NCBI GenBank assembly: GCA_029266795.1
Contig: JAQSWE010000079.1
Coordinates: 7,421-16,912, forward strand
Reading direction: 5' to 3'
Source of the DNA: Alphaproteobacteria bacterium
GTDB lineage: Bacteria; Pseudomonadota; Alphaproteobacteria; Micavibrionales; UBA2020
DNA: 9,492 nt
Numbering within the stretch: the stretch's first letter is position 1; every line of letters starts with the position of its first letter. Positions 1 through 6,037 of this stretch are shown here, piece after piece. Position numbers and translations under genes: made by a program. The notes below the pieces were generated by a model. The model did not search any database. It had not been told where the DNA came from and saw only the letters and a program-made list of their open reading frames with translations.

Positions 1-1275
1 CGGCAGGCGCGCATGGGCGTGGGAATAGAGCGTTTCTTCCGTCTTCGTCAAAACCTTGAAGCCCTTGGCGCGCAGGATGGAGAGCATGCGCTCCCGCATC
101 GCTTCCTGTCCGGGGATGGAAGTTGCGACCAGCAGGATGATGTCCTTGTCTTTATCCAGCGTCAGCGTGGGATGCACGCCGTCGGCGGCGCGCGGCAGCA
201 CGGAATTGGGCATGCCCGTCGCGCCCGTCACGATGACGACGGCGGAACCGGGTCGTGCCTCGGCCAGATCCTTCGCGGCGCGGCCTTTATCCAGCATCCG
301 CACCTCGATCTCGCGGCCGAGCGCATCGGACAGCGACATGCCCGTCGCCTTCAATGCCGCCAGCGACTGTTCGTGCGACCAGCCGGAAATCCAGAGTGAA
401 CGGTTGGCATCCGCCGCAACCTTGGCGACGGAGGCGAGGTTTTCTTCATAGCCGCTGAGCACGCCGATGACGAAGCGCTTGCCCGGATATTTTTTCATGA
501 GGCCGCGCAGCGTGTCGCGCACATCAGCTTCATGCGTCGTCGGCACGTCGCGGTCGGCACCGGTTGAATCGAGCAGCAGCAGGTCGACGGGCTTGCCCGC
601 GATCATGCGGCTGAAATGCGCGTTGTTGAAGGCGGGGCCCCAGACGACCGTCGGGTCCATCTTGAAATCGCCGGGGTTGAGGATATTCCCCTCCGGCGTT
701 TCGATGAAAAATCCCGCCGATTGCGGCGTGGAATGCGACACCCAGAAAGCGTTGACCTTGATCTTGCCTTCTTGCACGGGCGTGCCGGGGGCGATGGAAA
801 TCATGTCGGGCCAGTCTTCGGGATCGATATTCGCGTTGGTGAGTTCCTGTTCCAGCCGCTTCACGGTATAGGGCGTCGCGTAAATCCTCGGCAGTTCATA
901 GCCCATCAGGATATAGAACGGGATCGCGCCCATGTGGTCGACATGGTTATGCGTGAGGAAGATGGCGTCCACTGGCTCCGCCGGTTTGACGCCGCTGCCC
1001 TTTTTCGCGAAGTGCTTTTCCATGTCGGGAATGACGTTGTCGCAGGCGGAAAGCTCGGGGTATTCGGCGAATTTGCTTTCGCCGATCAGCGATCCGGCGT
1101 CGAACATCACGCGGGTTGTTTTCACCGCGCCATCCGCGCCGGTTTCGGAATAGACGGCCATGCCGGCATTCGCGCCGATGCGGTGTTTGTTATTGCCGCC
1201 CAAAATATGCCAATGCAGCGATTTCCCGGTGTCGGTGTTGTTTTTATCGGGCGTGATCGGCGGCATGTCGGTCAT
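1..1275 (-). CDS. rnj: RNase J-family metallo-beta-lactamase/beta-CASP ribonuclease (partial, C-terminus outside window)
   Basis: Open from the ATG at 1275 to the window edge without a stop, giving 425 codons; RNase J proteins are usually about 550 residues, so roughly the last quarter is missing. The metallo-beta-lactamase signature THNHVDH is at residues 108-114, where H109, H111, D113 and H114 are the expected zinc ligands. The next motif, VSHS with H181, is followed by PGDF with D203, as in RNase J (HS...GDFK). LLLLDSTGA (233-240) matches the DST motif that opens the beta-CASP insertion. SHAH near residues 418-421 may be the start of the HxSGH-like region. Family members process or degrade RNA in the cytoplasm with endo- and 5'-exonuclease activity. 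The start overlaps the iscX stop (ATGA), which suggests translational coupling. The fold assignment is firm; RNase J versus a related beta-CASP hydrolase is an inference from motif order. Confidence 0.88.
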   Translation of the reverse strand, partial: MTDMPPITPDKNNTDTGKSLHWHILGGNNKHRIGANAGMAVYSETGADGAVKTTRVMFDAGSLIGESKFAEYPELSACDNVIPDMEKHFAKKGSGVKPAEPVDAIFLTHNHVDHMGAIPFYILMGYELPRIYATPYTVKRLEQELTNANIDPEDWPDMISIAPGTPVQEGKIKVNAFWVSHSTPQSAGFFIETPEGNILNPGDFKMDPTVVWGPAFNNAHFSRMIAGKPVDLLLLDSTGADRDVPTTHEADVRDTLRGLMKKYPGKRFVIGVLSGYEENLASVAKVAADANRSLWISGWSHEQSLAALKATGMSLSDALGREIEVRMLDKGRAAKDLAEARPGSAVVIVTGATGMPNSVLPRAADGVHPTLTLDKDKDIILLVATSIPGQEAMRERMLSILRAKGFKVLTKTEETLYSHAHARLP

Positions 1276-1496
1276 GCGGCGGCCCCTTCGCCGGTGTCGT
1301 CGGCGAGGCGCATCCATGTCCAGAGGATGGATTCGAGATGCGCGCGCTTGGGCGGGTTTTCAGGGCCGGTGAAATCGGGGAGCGTGACGACCATCTGCTG
1401 CAGGTCATCAAGGCTCAGCTTCAGCCTTTCCGTTGTCGGATAGGTTTCGATAAGCGCGCGCGCGATGCGTTCACGATCGGACCAGCTGAGTGGCAT
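1272..1496 (-). CDS. iscX: IscX-like Fe-S cluster assembly accessory protein
   Basis: A 74-residue acidic protein starting MPLSWSDRERIARAL and containing DLQQMVVTLPDF and LESILWTWM. The pattern W-[ST]-D...IA.AL...P at the front, a central D-L/M..+...L.DF and a closing LE.IL..W matches IscX/YfhJ (66 aa in E. coli). IscX binds the cysteine desulfurase IscS and iron and adjusts Fe-S assembly in the cytoplasm. I chose the ATG at 1496, preceded by GGGGA about 7 bases upstream. A longer frame back to 1643 would start inside the terminator hairpin and adds residues with no IscX similarity. No other isc gene is visible; the gene overlaps the downstream nuclease gene by 4 bp. The C-terminal tail DDTGEGAAA is longer than in E. 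coli. Confidence 0.82.
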   Translation of the reverse strand: MPLSWSDRERIARALIETYPTTERLKLSLDDLQQMVVTLPDFTGPENPPKRAHLESILWTWMRLADDTGEGAAA

Positions 1497-1541
1497 CAAA
1501 GTATCCCCGTAACTATGGATAGCTTGAATCGGACGATACCA

Positions 1542-1559
1542 GACACAAGATGTTGTGTC
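1542..1559. promoter_or_regulatory. Inverted repeat upstream of iscX (operator or leader hairpin candidate)
   Basis: GACACAA, a four-base spacer GATG, then TTGTGTC form a perfect 7+7 bp inverted repeat, 46 bases before the iscX start codon. It could be an operator for a dimeric regulator or a small hairpin in the mRNA leader. I do not recognise it as an IscR, Fur or Rrf2 site. The symmetry is seen directly; the regulatory role is an inference. Confidence 0.4.
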
Positions 1560-1623
1560 GACTGGTGGAGAGCGGTTGTTCAAAAGAAGCAAGATTGTGA
1601 TTATTACATAATCCGCTAACAAG

Positions 1624-1659
1624 ATTATCCCGCGCTGCAGCAAGCAGGCGCGGGATAAT
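1624..1659 (-). terminator. Rho-independent-like terminator after the 55-aa peptide gene
   Basis: The arms ATTATCCCGCGC (1624-1635) and GCGCGGGATAAT (1648-1659) are perfect 12-bp reverse complements with a 12-base loop, part of which can pair further (TGC/GCA with one bulged G). On the minus strand the hairpin is followed by TCTTGTT, a short imperfect T-run. It lies 24 bp past the stop of the 55-aa gene, where a transcription unit ending there would need it. The stem could act from the other strand, but no plus-strand gene leads into it. Confidence 0.75.
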
Positions 1660-1682
1660 GAAATATCAGTGCGGTAAAATTC

Positions 1683-1850
1683 CTAGCAGGGGCCGCTGGC
1701 CGAGGTGTCTTCGCAGCCGTAATCGCCGTCGGCGGACGGGTTGTTACCGGAAACGGCCGTCCACGGACATTCGAACACGGCGGCGGCGGGCCCGGTCAGC
1801 ACCAGCACGAGGGCGAGGGCCGCAAGGACGATCGTCGTTTTCTTTTTCAT
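1683..1850 (-). CDS. Small secreted cysteine-containing peptide, 55 aa, unknown function
   Basis: ATG at 1850 preceded by AAGGGAG (1864-1858) at 7-base spacing; stop TAG at 1683-1685. The first 24 residues, MKKKTTIVLAALALVLVLTG then PAAA, form a textbook Sec signal peptide with a KKK n-region, an Ala/Leu/Val core and a likely cut after PAAA. The mature part is about 31 residues, acidic, and ends in cysteine: Cys28 (FECPW), Cys46 (YGCED) and Cys55 as the last residue. The gene sits 27 bp after the fourth exported paralogue and 24 bp before a terminator, so it is probably the last gene of that transcription unit. I recognise no family. The near-ideal ribosome site and export signal make it a real gene rather than a chance frame. 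An ATG six bases upstream (ATG ACA TGA) stops at once and cannot be the start. Confidence 0.72.
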   Translation of the reverse strand: MKKKTTIVLAALALVLVLTGPAAAVFECPWTAVSGNNPSADGDYGCEDTSASGPC

Positions 1851-1877
1851 GTCATGTCTCCCTTAACGAGCAAATTC

Positions 1878-3215
1878 TTAGCGGGTCGGTGCAGCGTCAT
1901 CCAGGTCATGCGGGATGTCGGAGTCGAGGTTGTTGGCATATTGCGCAGCAGACATCCACAGCAGCTCTTCCCAGCGTTTGTAGAGGTCGTTCATCTGCTG
2001 CATCTTGATCGCGTTGACGGAGCCCTGTTCGCGCAAGACGGCCTCGGGTTCGTTCACCATGCGCACGACCCATTGCGGGTCGCGGTGGCGGTCCATCGTC
2101 ATCGCCTGCATCAATTCGCGGTAGCTGGCATCGGTCGCGGCGTCGCCCGGGGGAAGGCCGGCCGCCACGCGCACGTCCTGCGTGTTCACACCGGAGCCGC
2201 CCGCGCGTTCCGCCACCAGCTGGCCGACCACGTTATAGATGGTGTTGAGGCGCGCGCTTTGTGTGCGGCGGTCCAGAATGGTTTCCTGGCCCTGCGGCGC
2301 GTTGATGACCTGCGCGGGGACGGGGTTCGGCGTTTTCAGGCCGATGAAGTAGCGGGTCGCGGCCTCCACGATATCGCGCTGTTTCGGGTCTTCCATGTCG
2401 ATCGTCTGCTTGTCGCCCCAGAGGAGGCCGGGCAGGTTGGTGTGCTTGTGCGCGGTCACGGGGTCGGCCGCCACGGTGCAGCCCTGGTCGCCGACGGCGG
2501 GATCGCACCATTTGTTCACGTAGTCGTTCCAGAGCCAGTTGCTTTCAGCGCCGGACCCCATTTCGGACGGGCTGCCGGTCGCGTTCGCGCGGCGAGGCTG
2601 CGCTTCCTTGGCCATGGCGCGGGCCAGCGCGCGGGACATCAGGTAGGCCTGCGTCACGCCGCCTGCGGTCGCGGCGCCGCCGGGGGCCGCGAGCGAGTCG
2701 ACCGCGCAGGACGCTTCGTTCGGCTGGTAGCGGCGGGTCGCTTCGACCTGCTGCTGGTTGACGTCGTTGGTGATCTCGTTCTGCATCTGCGCGTCCATCA
2801 GCGAGCCCAGCTGGCGCGACTGGTCCACCTGGTCGGCGGAAAGCTGCATCGTCTGGTGCTTCATCGCGCAGAGGAAGCAGTTGTGGGAGGAGTTCCACCA
2901 CCAGTTGGTGAGGCCGACGCGGATGTTGAAGTCGAATTCGTACAGGCGGTTCAGCATCTCGTATTTCGCGCGGTGCGTCACGAGCTCGGTGATGAAGTTC
3001 TCTTCCTGGTCGATGAAGTCGTTCAGTTCGTCCACGATGTCGCTTGCGAGGTCGCTGAAGTCGGACGAGGCGTCCATGGGCGTTTCGCAGGCCTGCGCAT
3101 AGGCATTGGAAGACGGCGTCAGGATCGCGCAGAAGGCGAGGACGGGGAGCGCCATCCACAGCGGGGATTTCTTCGGCACTTGCGTTTCCTTTGCGGGCCC
3201 AGATGTAAAGAACAT
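1878..3215 (-). CDS. Exported protein, fourth member of the four-paralogue family (445 aa)
   Basis: Not a family I can name. The start at 3215 is fixed by AAGGAG (3226-3221), five bases from the ATG and overlapping the stop of the preceding gene. Residues 17-40 form a signal peptide (LWMALPVLAFCAIL core) with a probable cut after AYA40, so the mature protein begins QACETPMD. A long helical acidic segment (51-98) precedes NWWWNSSHNCFLC (104-116), where Cys113 and Cys116 form a CxxC unique to this paralogue. Family marks follow: NEASC (166-170), KWCDPAVGDQGC (235-246), the TIDMEDP block (271-277), R.Q.A.....V..LV.ER (317-337) and SYRELMQAMTMDRHRD (364-379). The C-terminus (400-427) is helical. 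It is the most divergent of the four: the C-terminal block lacks the MVVQQAF-like motif. An envelope location is expected; the role is unknown and tied to secretion only by neighbourhood. Confidence 0.8.
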   Translation of the reverse strand: MFFTSGPAKETQVPKKSPLWMALPVLAFCAILTPSSNAYAQACETPMDASSDFSDLASDIVDELNDFIDQEENFITELVTHRAKYEMLNRLYEFDFNIRVGLTNWWWNSSHNCFLCAMKHQTMQLSADQVDQSRQLGSLMDAQMQNEITNDVNQQQVEATRRYQPNEASCAVDSLAAPGGAATAGGVTQAYLMSRALARAMAKEAQPRRANATGSPSEMGSGAESNWLWNDYVNKWCDPAVGDQGCTVAADPVTAHKHTNLPGLLWGDKQTIDMEDPKQRDIVEAATRYFIGLKTPNPVPAQVINAPQGQETILDRRTQSARLNTIYNVVGQLVAERAGGSGVNTQDVRVAAGLPPGDAATDASYRELMQAMTMDRHRDPQWVVRMVNEPEAVLREQGSVNAIKMQQMNDLYKRWEELLWMSAAQYANNLDSDIPHDLDDAAPTR

Positions 3216-3224
3216 GCGCTCTCC

Positions 3225-4496
3225 TTACCGGATCGGTACGTTGGACTGCTGGTCGGTCGTCAGGTCGCCCTGGTTTTCGTCCAGCCAGTTCGAGGTCTCG
3301 GCGACGAAGACGTTGGCGATTTTCTCGGTTTTCTCGACCATCTTGTAGATCAGCATGAGGTTATAGGCCTGCAGGAACACTTCCTTGCGGTTGGTTGTCG
3401 ACGAGGAGTCCTGAAGGTCGACGTAATAGCTGGGGTTCCACAGCTGCTCCAGCGTCGACTGGCGGATCTCGCGGTCGGAGGGGCGGGCGTTGGCGTCGGT
3501 GATACCCTGGCTCTGGCGCAGCGCCTGCACTTCGGGCGCGGCCTCGCCGGGCGTGCGCTCGCCGACCACGTCATAGATGAGCGCGCCGACCGCGTCCATC
3601 TGCGTTGCGTAAGCGCGCTGTTCCTGGCGGCGGTCCTTCAGCGAGGGCGCGGCGAGCGCGTCCTGCGGAATGGGGGCCGGCGCCTCGTAGCCGATCAGGT
3701 TAAAGACCAGCTCGTTCACGGCGAGCTTGTAGTTGGGGTCAGTATTCATCGGGATCGTTTCGCGGCCGAACAACGTCTTGGACGGGGTGACGTGCGCGTT
3801 GACGAGCGGGTTGCCCGCCGCGCAGCCTGAATTCCCGCCGTTCATGCGGTCGTCGCAGAAGAGCGTGCGGTAGCGGTTCCAGCGCACAGCCGCCAGCTGG
3901 CCGGGGCCTTTTTGGGCGTCGGAGCCGGTGCCGTTCAGCGCAACACCGGTATTTTCCTTGCCAAGGCCGGTCGAGATCGCCTTCGCGGTGCGGGTCGTGG
4001 TCGCCATGTATCTCGCGGCGGTGTCGAAGCGGCAGCCTTCATTGGTCGGCTGGAACTGCTTCTTCGCCTGCACTTCGATCTGCTGCAGCGAACGCTGGTT
4101 GAGCGTCATGTTGCTGGTGTCGAACAAGCTGTTCATGTTCCGCGTGCCGTCATTGAGCGACGAGTTCAGCTGTCCGGTCATGTTTTGCAGCGCTTCGAGA
4201 TAGTCGTCCCAGAAATCGCGCAGGCGGTTGTAGAGGCGGGTTTCGAACGCCTTCAGCGCGGCGTTAAGCAGCGCCTGCGTCACTTGCGTCGTCAGCGTCC
4301 AGGCGGTGGGCAGGATGCCGCCGCCGGTGGGCGGGGTCGCAAGGTAATTCGCGTTCAGGAGCGCAACGGTCGAGGCCGCAAAGCCGGCGGCCGCGATTTG
4401 CGTGACGCCCGGGACTTCGCACTGGGCGGATGCCGGTGCGGGCGCGAGGAATACCGCGAGCGCAAGGATGATGGCGGCAAATTTCATACGGATCAT
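3225..4496 (-). CDS. Exported protein, third member of the four-paralogue family (423 aa)
   Basis: Unnamed family. A signal peptide covers residues 1-24 (MIRMKFAAIILALAVFLAP, then APASA) with a clear cut before QCEV. The ATG at 4496 overlaps the stop of the preceding gene (ATGA); the internal ATG at 4487 (MKFAA) is an equally workable start. After an N-terminal hydrophobic stretch (34-50), residues 85-150 are helical and polar, in the place of the WYY/MMDMTDQ motif of the first two paralogues: here it is reduced to FWDDYLEALQNMTGQL (95-110). Shared marks are NEGC (152-155), RWNRYRTLFCDDRMNGGNSGC (205-225, CDD instead of CDP), the TLFGRETIPM block (241-250), YDVVGERTPG (308-317) and NPSYYVDLQ (354-362). 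The C-terminal helix (373-400) contains LQAYNLMLIYKMVEK. Like its neighbours it is probably periplasmic, with disulfide bonds likely between the conserved cysteines. Confidence 0.82.
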   Translation of the reverse strand: MIRMKFAAIILALAVFLAPAPASAQCEVPGVTQIAAAGFAASTVALLNANYLATPPTGGGILPTAWTLTTQVTQALLNAALKAFETRLYNRLRDFWDDYLEALQNMTGQLNSSLNDGTRNMNSLFDTSNMTLNQRSLQQIEVQAKKQFQPTNEGCRFDTAARYMATTTRTAKAISTGLGKENTGVALNGTGSDAQKGPGQLAAVRWNRYRTLFCDDRMNGGNSGCAAGNPLVNAHVTPSKTLFGRETIPMNTDPNYKLAVNELVFNLIGYEAPAPIPQDALAAPSLKDRRQEQRAYATQMDAVGALIYDVVGERTPGEAAPEVQALRQSQGITDANARPSDREIRQSTLEQLWNPSYYVDLQDSSSTTNRKEVFLQAYNLMLIYKMVEKTEKIANVFVAETSNWLDENQGDLTTDQQSNVPIR

Positions 4497-6037
4497 GGTC
4501 CTTTCGCCCTTTCTGCTTGCGGAACGGTCGAAGGCATCTGGTCGGCAAGGATCGCAACCTGCACGGCCAGCGTCACGCCCATGCGCTCCAGCAGTTCGTA
4601 ATAGTCGCGCAGCTGCATCAGATAAAAGCTTTCGATCGTCAGCTTTTCCATTTCAAGGTCGGATTCGTCGGTCGTCATGCCGTTCGCGTATTTGCCCGAG
4701 TTGAAGCGGTCGATGGAAATCGCGTGCAGCACTTCCTTGTAGCTGGGGTTGTCGGACATTTCGCAAGGCGAGCCGTCGGCGGCGGTCGAGCAGGTGCCGG
4801 CGGGGCCGGTCGTTGCCCCCGCGGTCGGTGCCGCGCCGCCTTCCTGACGGAGCTGCGAGACCCAGGTCGCCAGGCGCGTGCCGGGTGTGCGCCAGGCGAT
4901 GCCGAGCTGCGGCACGGTGCGGATCGCGGCCATGCGCGCGAGGTAGGAGCGGCGGTCGACCCATTCCTGCTGGGCCTGCGCCGATCTCATGACCTGCGGC
5001 GACATGGGGTCGGGCGTCGGGTCGCCGGTCAGGTTGTCGAGCAGCGCCTTGGTGGCCGCTTCGTATTTCGGGCCCTGGGTGCCGTCATGCAGGGGGATGG
5101 TGAGCGTGCCGTACAGCGTCTTGGTGATCTGCACGTCCGCGTTGTAAAGGCCGGCGGGCGTCACGCCGCTGCAGTTGTTATAGCCGTCGTTGTCGGTCGG
5201 ATCGCAGAAGGTGCTTTCATAGGTCGCGCTGCGCGCCTGCAGTTTCGCGCCACGTCCTTTGGCGGACGGCGTGCCGCGGCGGTTGAGGCCGTCGTCGAAA
5301 GTGATTTTCTGCATCGCCTTGCGCATATTGCCCGCGATGTTCTGCTGGCGGCCGGAACCGCCGGCGGCGGCGGCACCCGAGCAGGCGCCGTTTTCCGTCG
5401 CGCGGAAGACGCGCGCGTCGCGCTGTTCCTGCTCCATATGGCCGACGTTGATCTGGTCCTCGTCCTCCGCGTCCTGCCCCGCCTGGAAGGTGCGGTTCTG
5501 GTCGGCGGCGGCCGTGTTCATCTGGTCGGTCATATCCATCATGGAGGGCTTCATGCCGTAATACCACATGGTGTCGAACCAGTCGATGTAGCCAAGCTCG
5601 ATGTCGTTCAGGCGGTCCATGAGCGCGTAGAGCATCGCGTCCACGATACCGCCGAGATAACCCTCGAGACCGTTGCCGGAGTTGACCATGCCGCCGCCGC
5701 GCTGCGTCGCCATATAGGGCGGGATCTGGTTGACGAGGTTTTCAAGCGTGGTCTCGAACGCGTTCCAGATCGTGTTGACGGCGGTTTCAGATGTCGTGGA
5801 GGGTTCGCAAGGCGGGGTCACGGGCGGCGTCGCGCAGGCGGATGGGCAAGGACCGCCCGTCACCACCACGGGCGTGGCCGGCGGGACGTCCATCTGCGCG
5901 TAGCAGGCGCTGTTGTCCGCCACCATCGCATTGTAGCCCACGAGGAAGAAACCGATCATCACGGCTGCCATCGAGCCCATGCCGAACCGGAAACCTGACA
6001 ATTTCTGCAGCAGCGTTTTTTTCATGGCGTTGCTCAC
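4493..6037 (-). CDS. Exported protein, second member of the four-paralogue family (514 aa)
   Basis: Unnamed family, the longest of the set. It starts at GTG 6037, overlapping the previous stop (GTGA); the ATG at 6025 (MKKTLLQKL) is a credible alternative. Residues 18-38 form a hydrophobic export or anchor segment, with a possible cut after ACYA47. A Pro/Cys-rich stretch follows (Cys64, Cys68, Cys77: GGPCPSACATPPVTPPC), found only in this paralogue. The core YIDWFDTMWYYGMKPSMMDM with TDQ after it (150-172) nearly repeats the first paralogue. ENGAC (215-219), TFCDPTDNDGYNNC (276-289), KTLYGTLTIPL (306-316), RRSYLARMAA (362-371) and WRTPG (382-386) follow. An insertion with Cys416 and Cys425 precedes NPSYKEVLHAISIDRFNSGKY (430-450). 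The C-terminal helix (460-495) contains SFYLMQLRDYYELLERM. Function unknown; an envelope-located secretion accessory is an inference from context. Confidence 0.83.
   Translation of the reverse strand: MSNAMKKTLLQKLSGFRFGMGSMAAVMIGFFLVGYNAMVADNSACYAQMDVPPATPVVVTGGPCPSACATPPVTPPCEPSTTSETAVNTIWNAFETTLENLVNQIPPYMATQRGGGMVNSGNGLEGYLGGIVDAMLYALMDRLNDIELGYIDWFDTMWYYGMKPSMMDMTDQMNTAAADQNRTFQAGQDAEDEDQINVGHMEQEQRDARVFRATENGACSGAAAAGGSGRQQNIAGNMRKAMQKITFDDGLNRRGTPSAKGRGAKLQARSATYESTFCDPTDNDGYNNCSGVTPAGLYNADVQITKTLYGTLTIPLHDGTQGPKYEAATKALLDNLTGDPTPDPMSPQVMRSAQAQQEWVDRRSYLARMAAIRTVPQLGIAWRTPGTRLATWVSQLRQEGGAAPTAGATTGPAGTCSTAADGSPCEMSDNPSYKEVLHAISIDRFNSGKYANGMTTDESDLEMEKLTIESFYLMQLRDYYELLERMGVTLAVQVAILADQMPSTVPQAERAKGP

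Larger units (their letters stand above)
1497..1682. other. Intergenic region between the secretion-locus unit and iscX
   Basis: No gene is supported in these 186 bases. The right part holds a strong terminator hairpin (1624-1659). The left part must carry the start signals for iscX. A weak minus-strand promoter candidate is TTGTTA (1622-1617), 17 bp, CACAAT (1599-1594), with 4 of 6 matches in each box. A perfect 7-bp inverted repeat (1542-1559) lies between it and the iscX start. The region is A+T-richer than its surroundings, as expected of a promoter region. Confidence 0.6.

Noticed and set aside
616..1443. 275-codon plus-strand open frame
   Set aside because: Antisense to the RNase J-family gene and iscX, both of which show clear family motifs on the minus strand.
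1497..1643. N-terminal extension of iscX to a start at 1643
   Set aside because: It would begin inside the terminator hairpin and add 49 residues absent from IscX proteins.
1854..3830. 658-codon plus-strand open frame
   Set aside because: It runs antisense to two minus-strand genes that have signal peptides, a ribosome site and paralogues. Its composition (Arg, His, Val, Gly-rich) is typical of high-G+C antisense shadows.
4517..5998. 493-codon plus-strand open frame
   Set aside because: Antisense to the 514-aa paralogue; Arg/His/Gly/Val-rich, with no recognisable domain.
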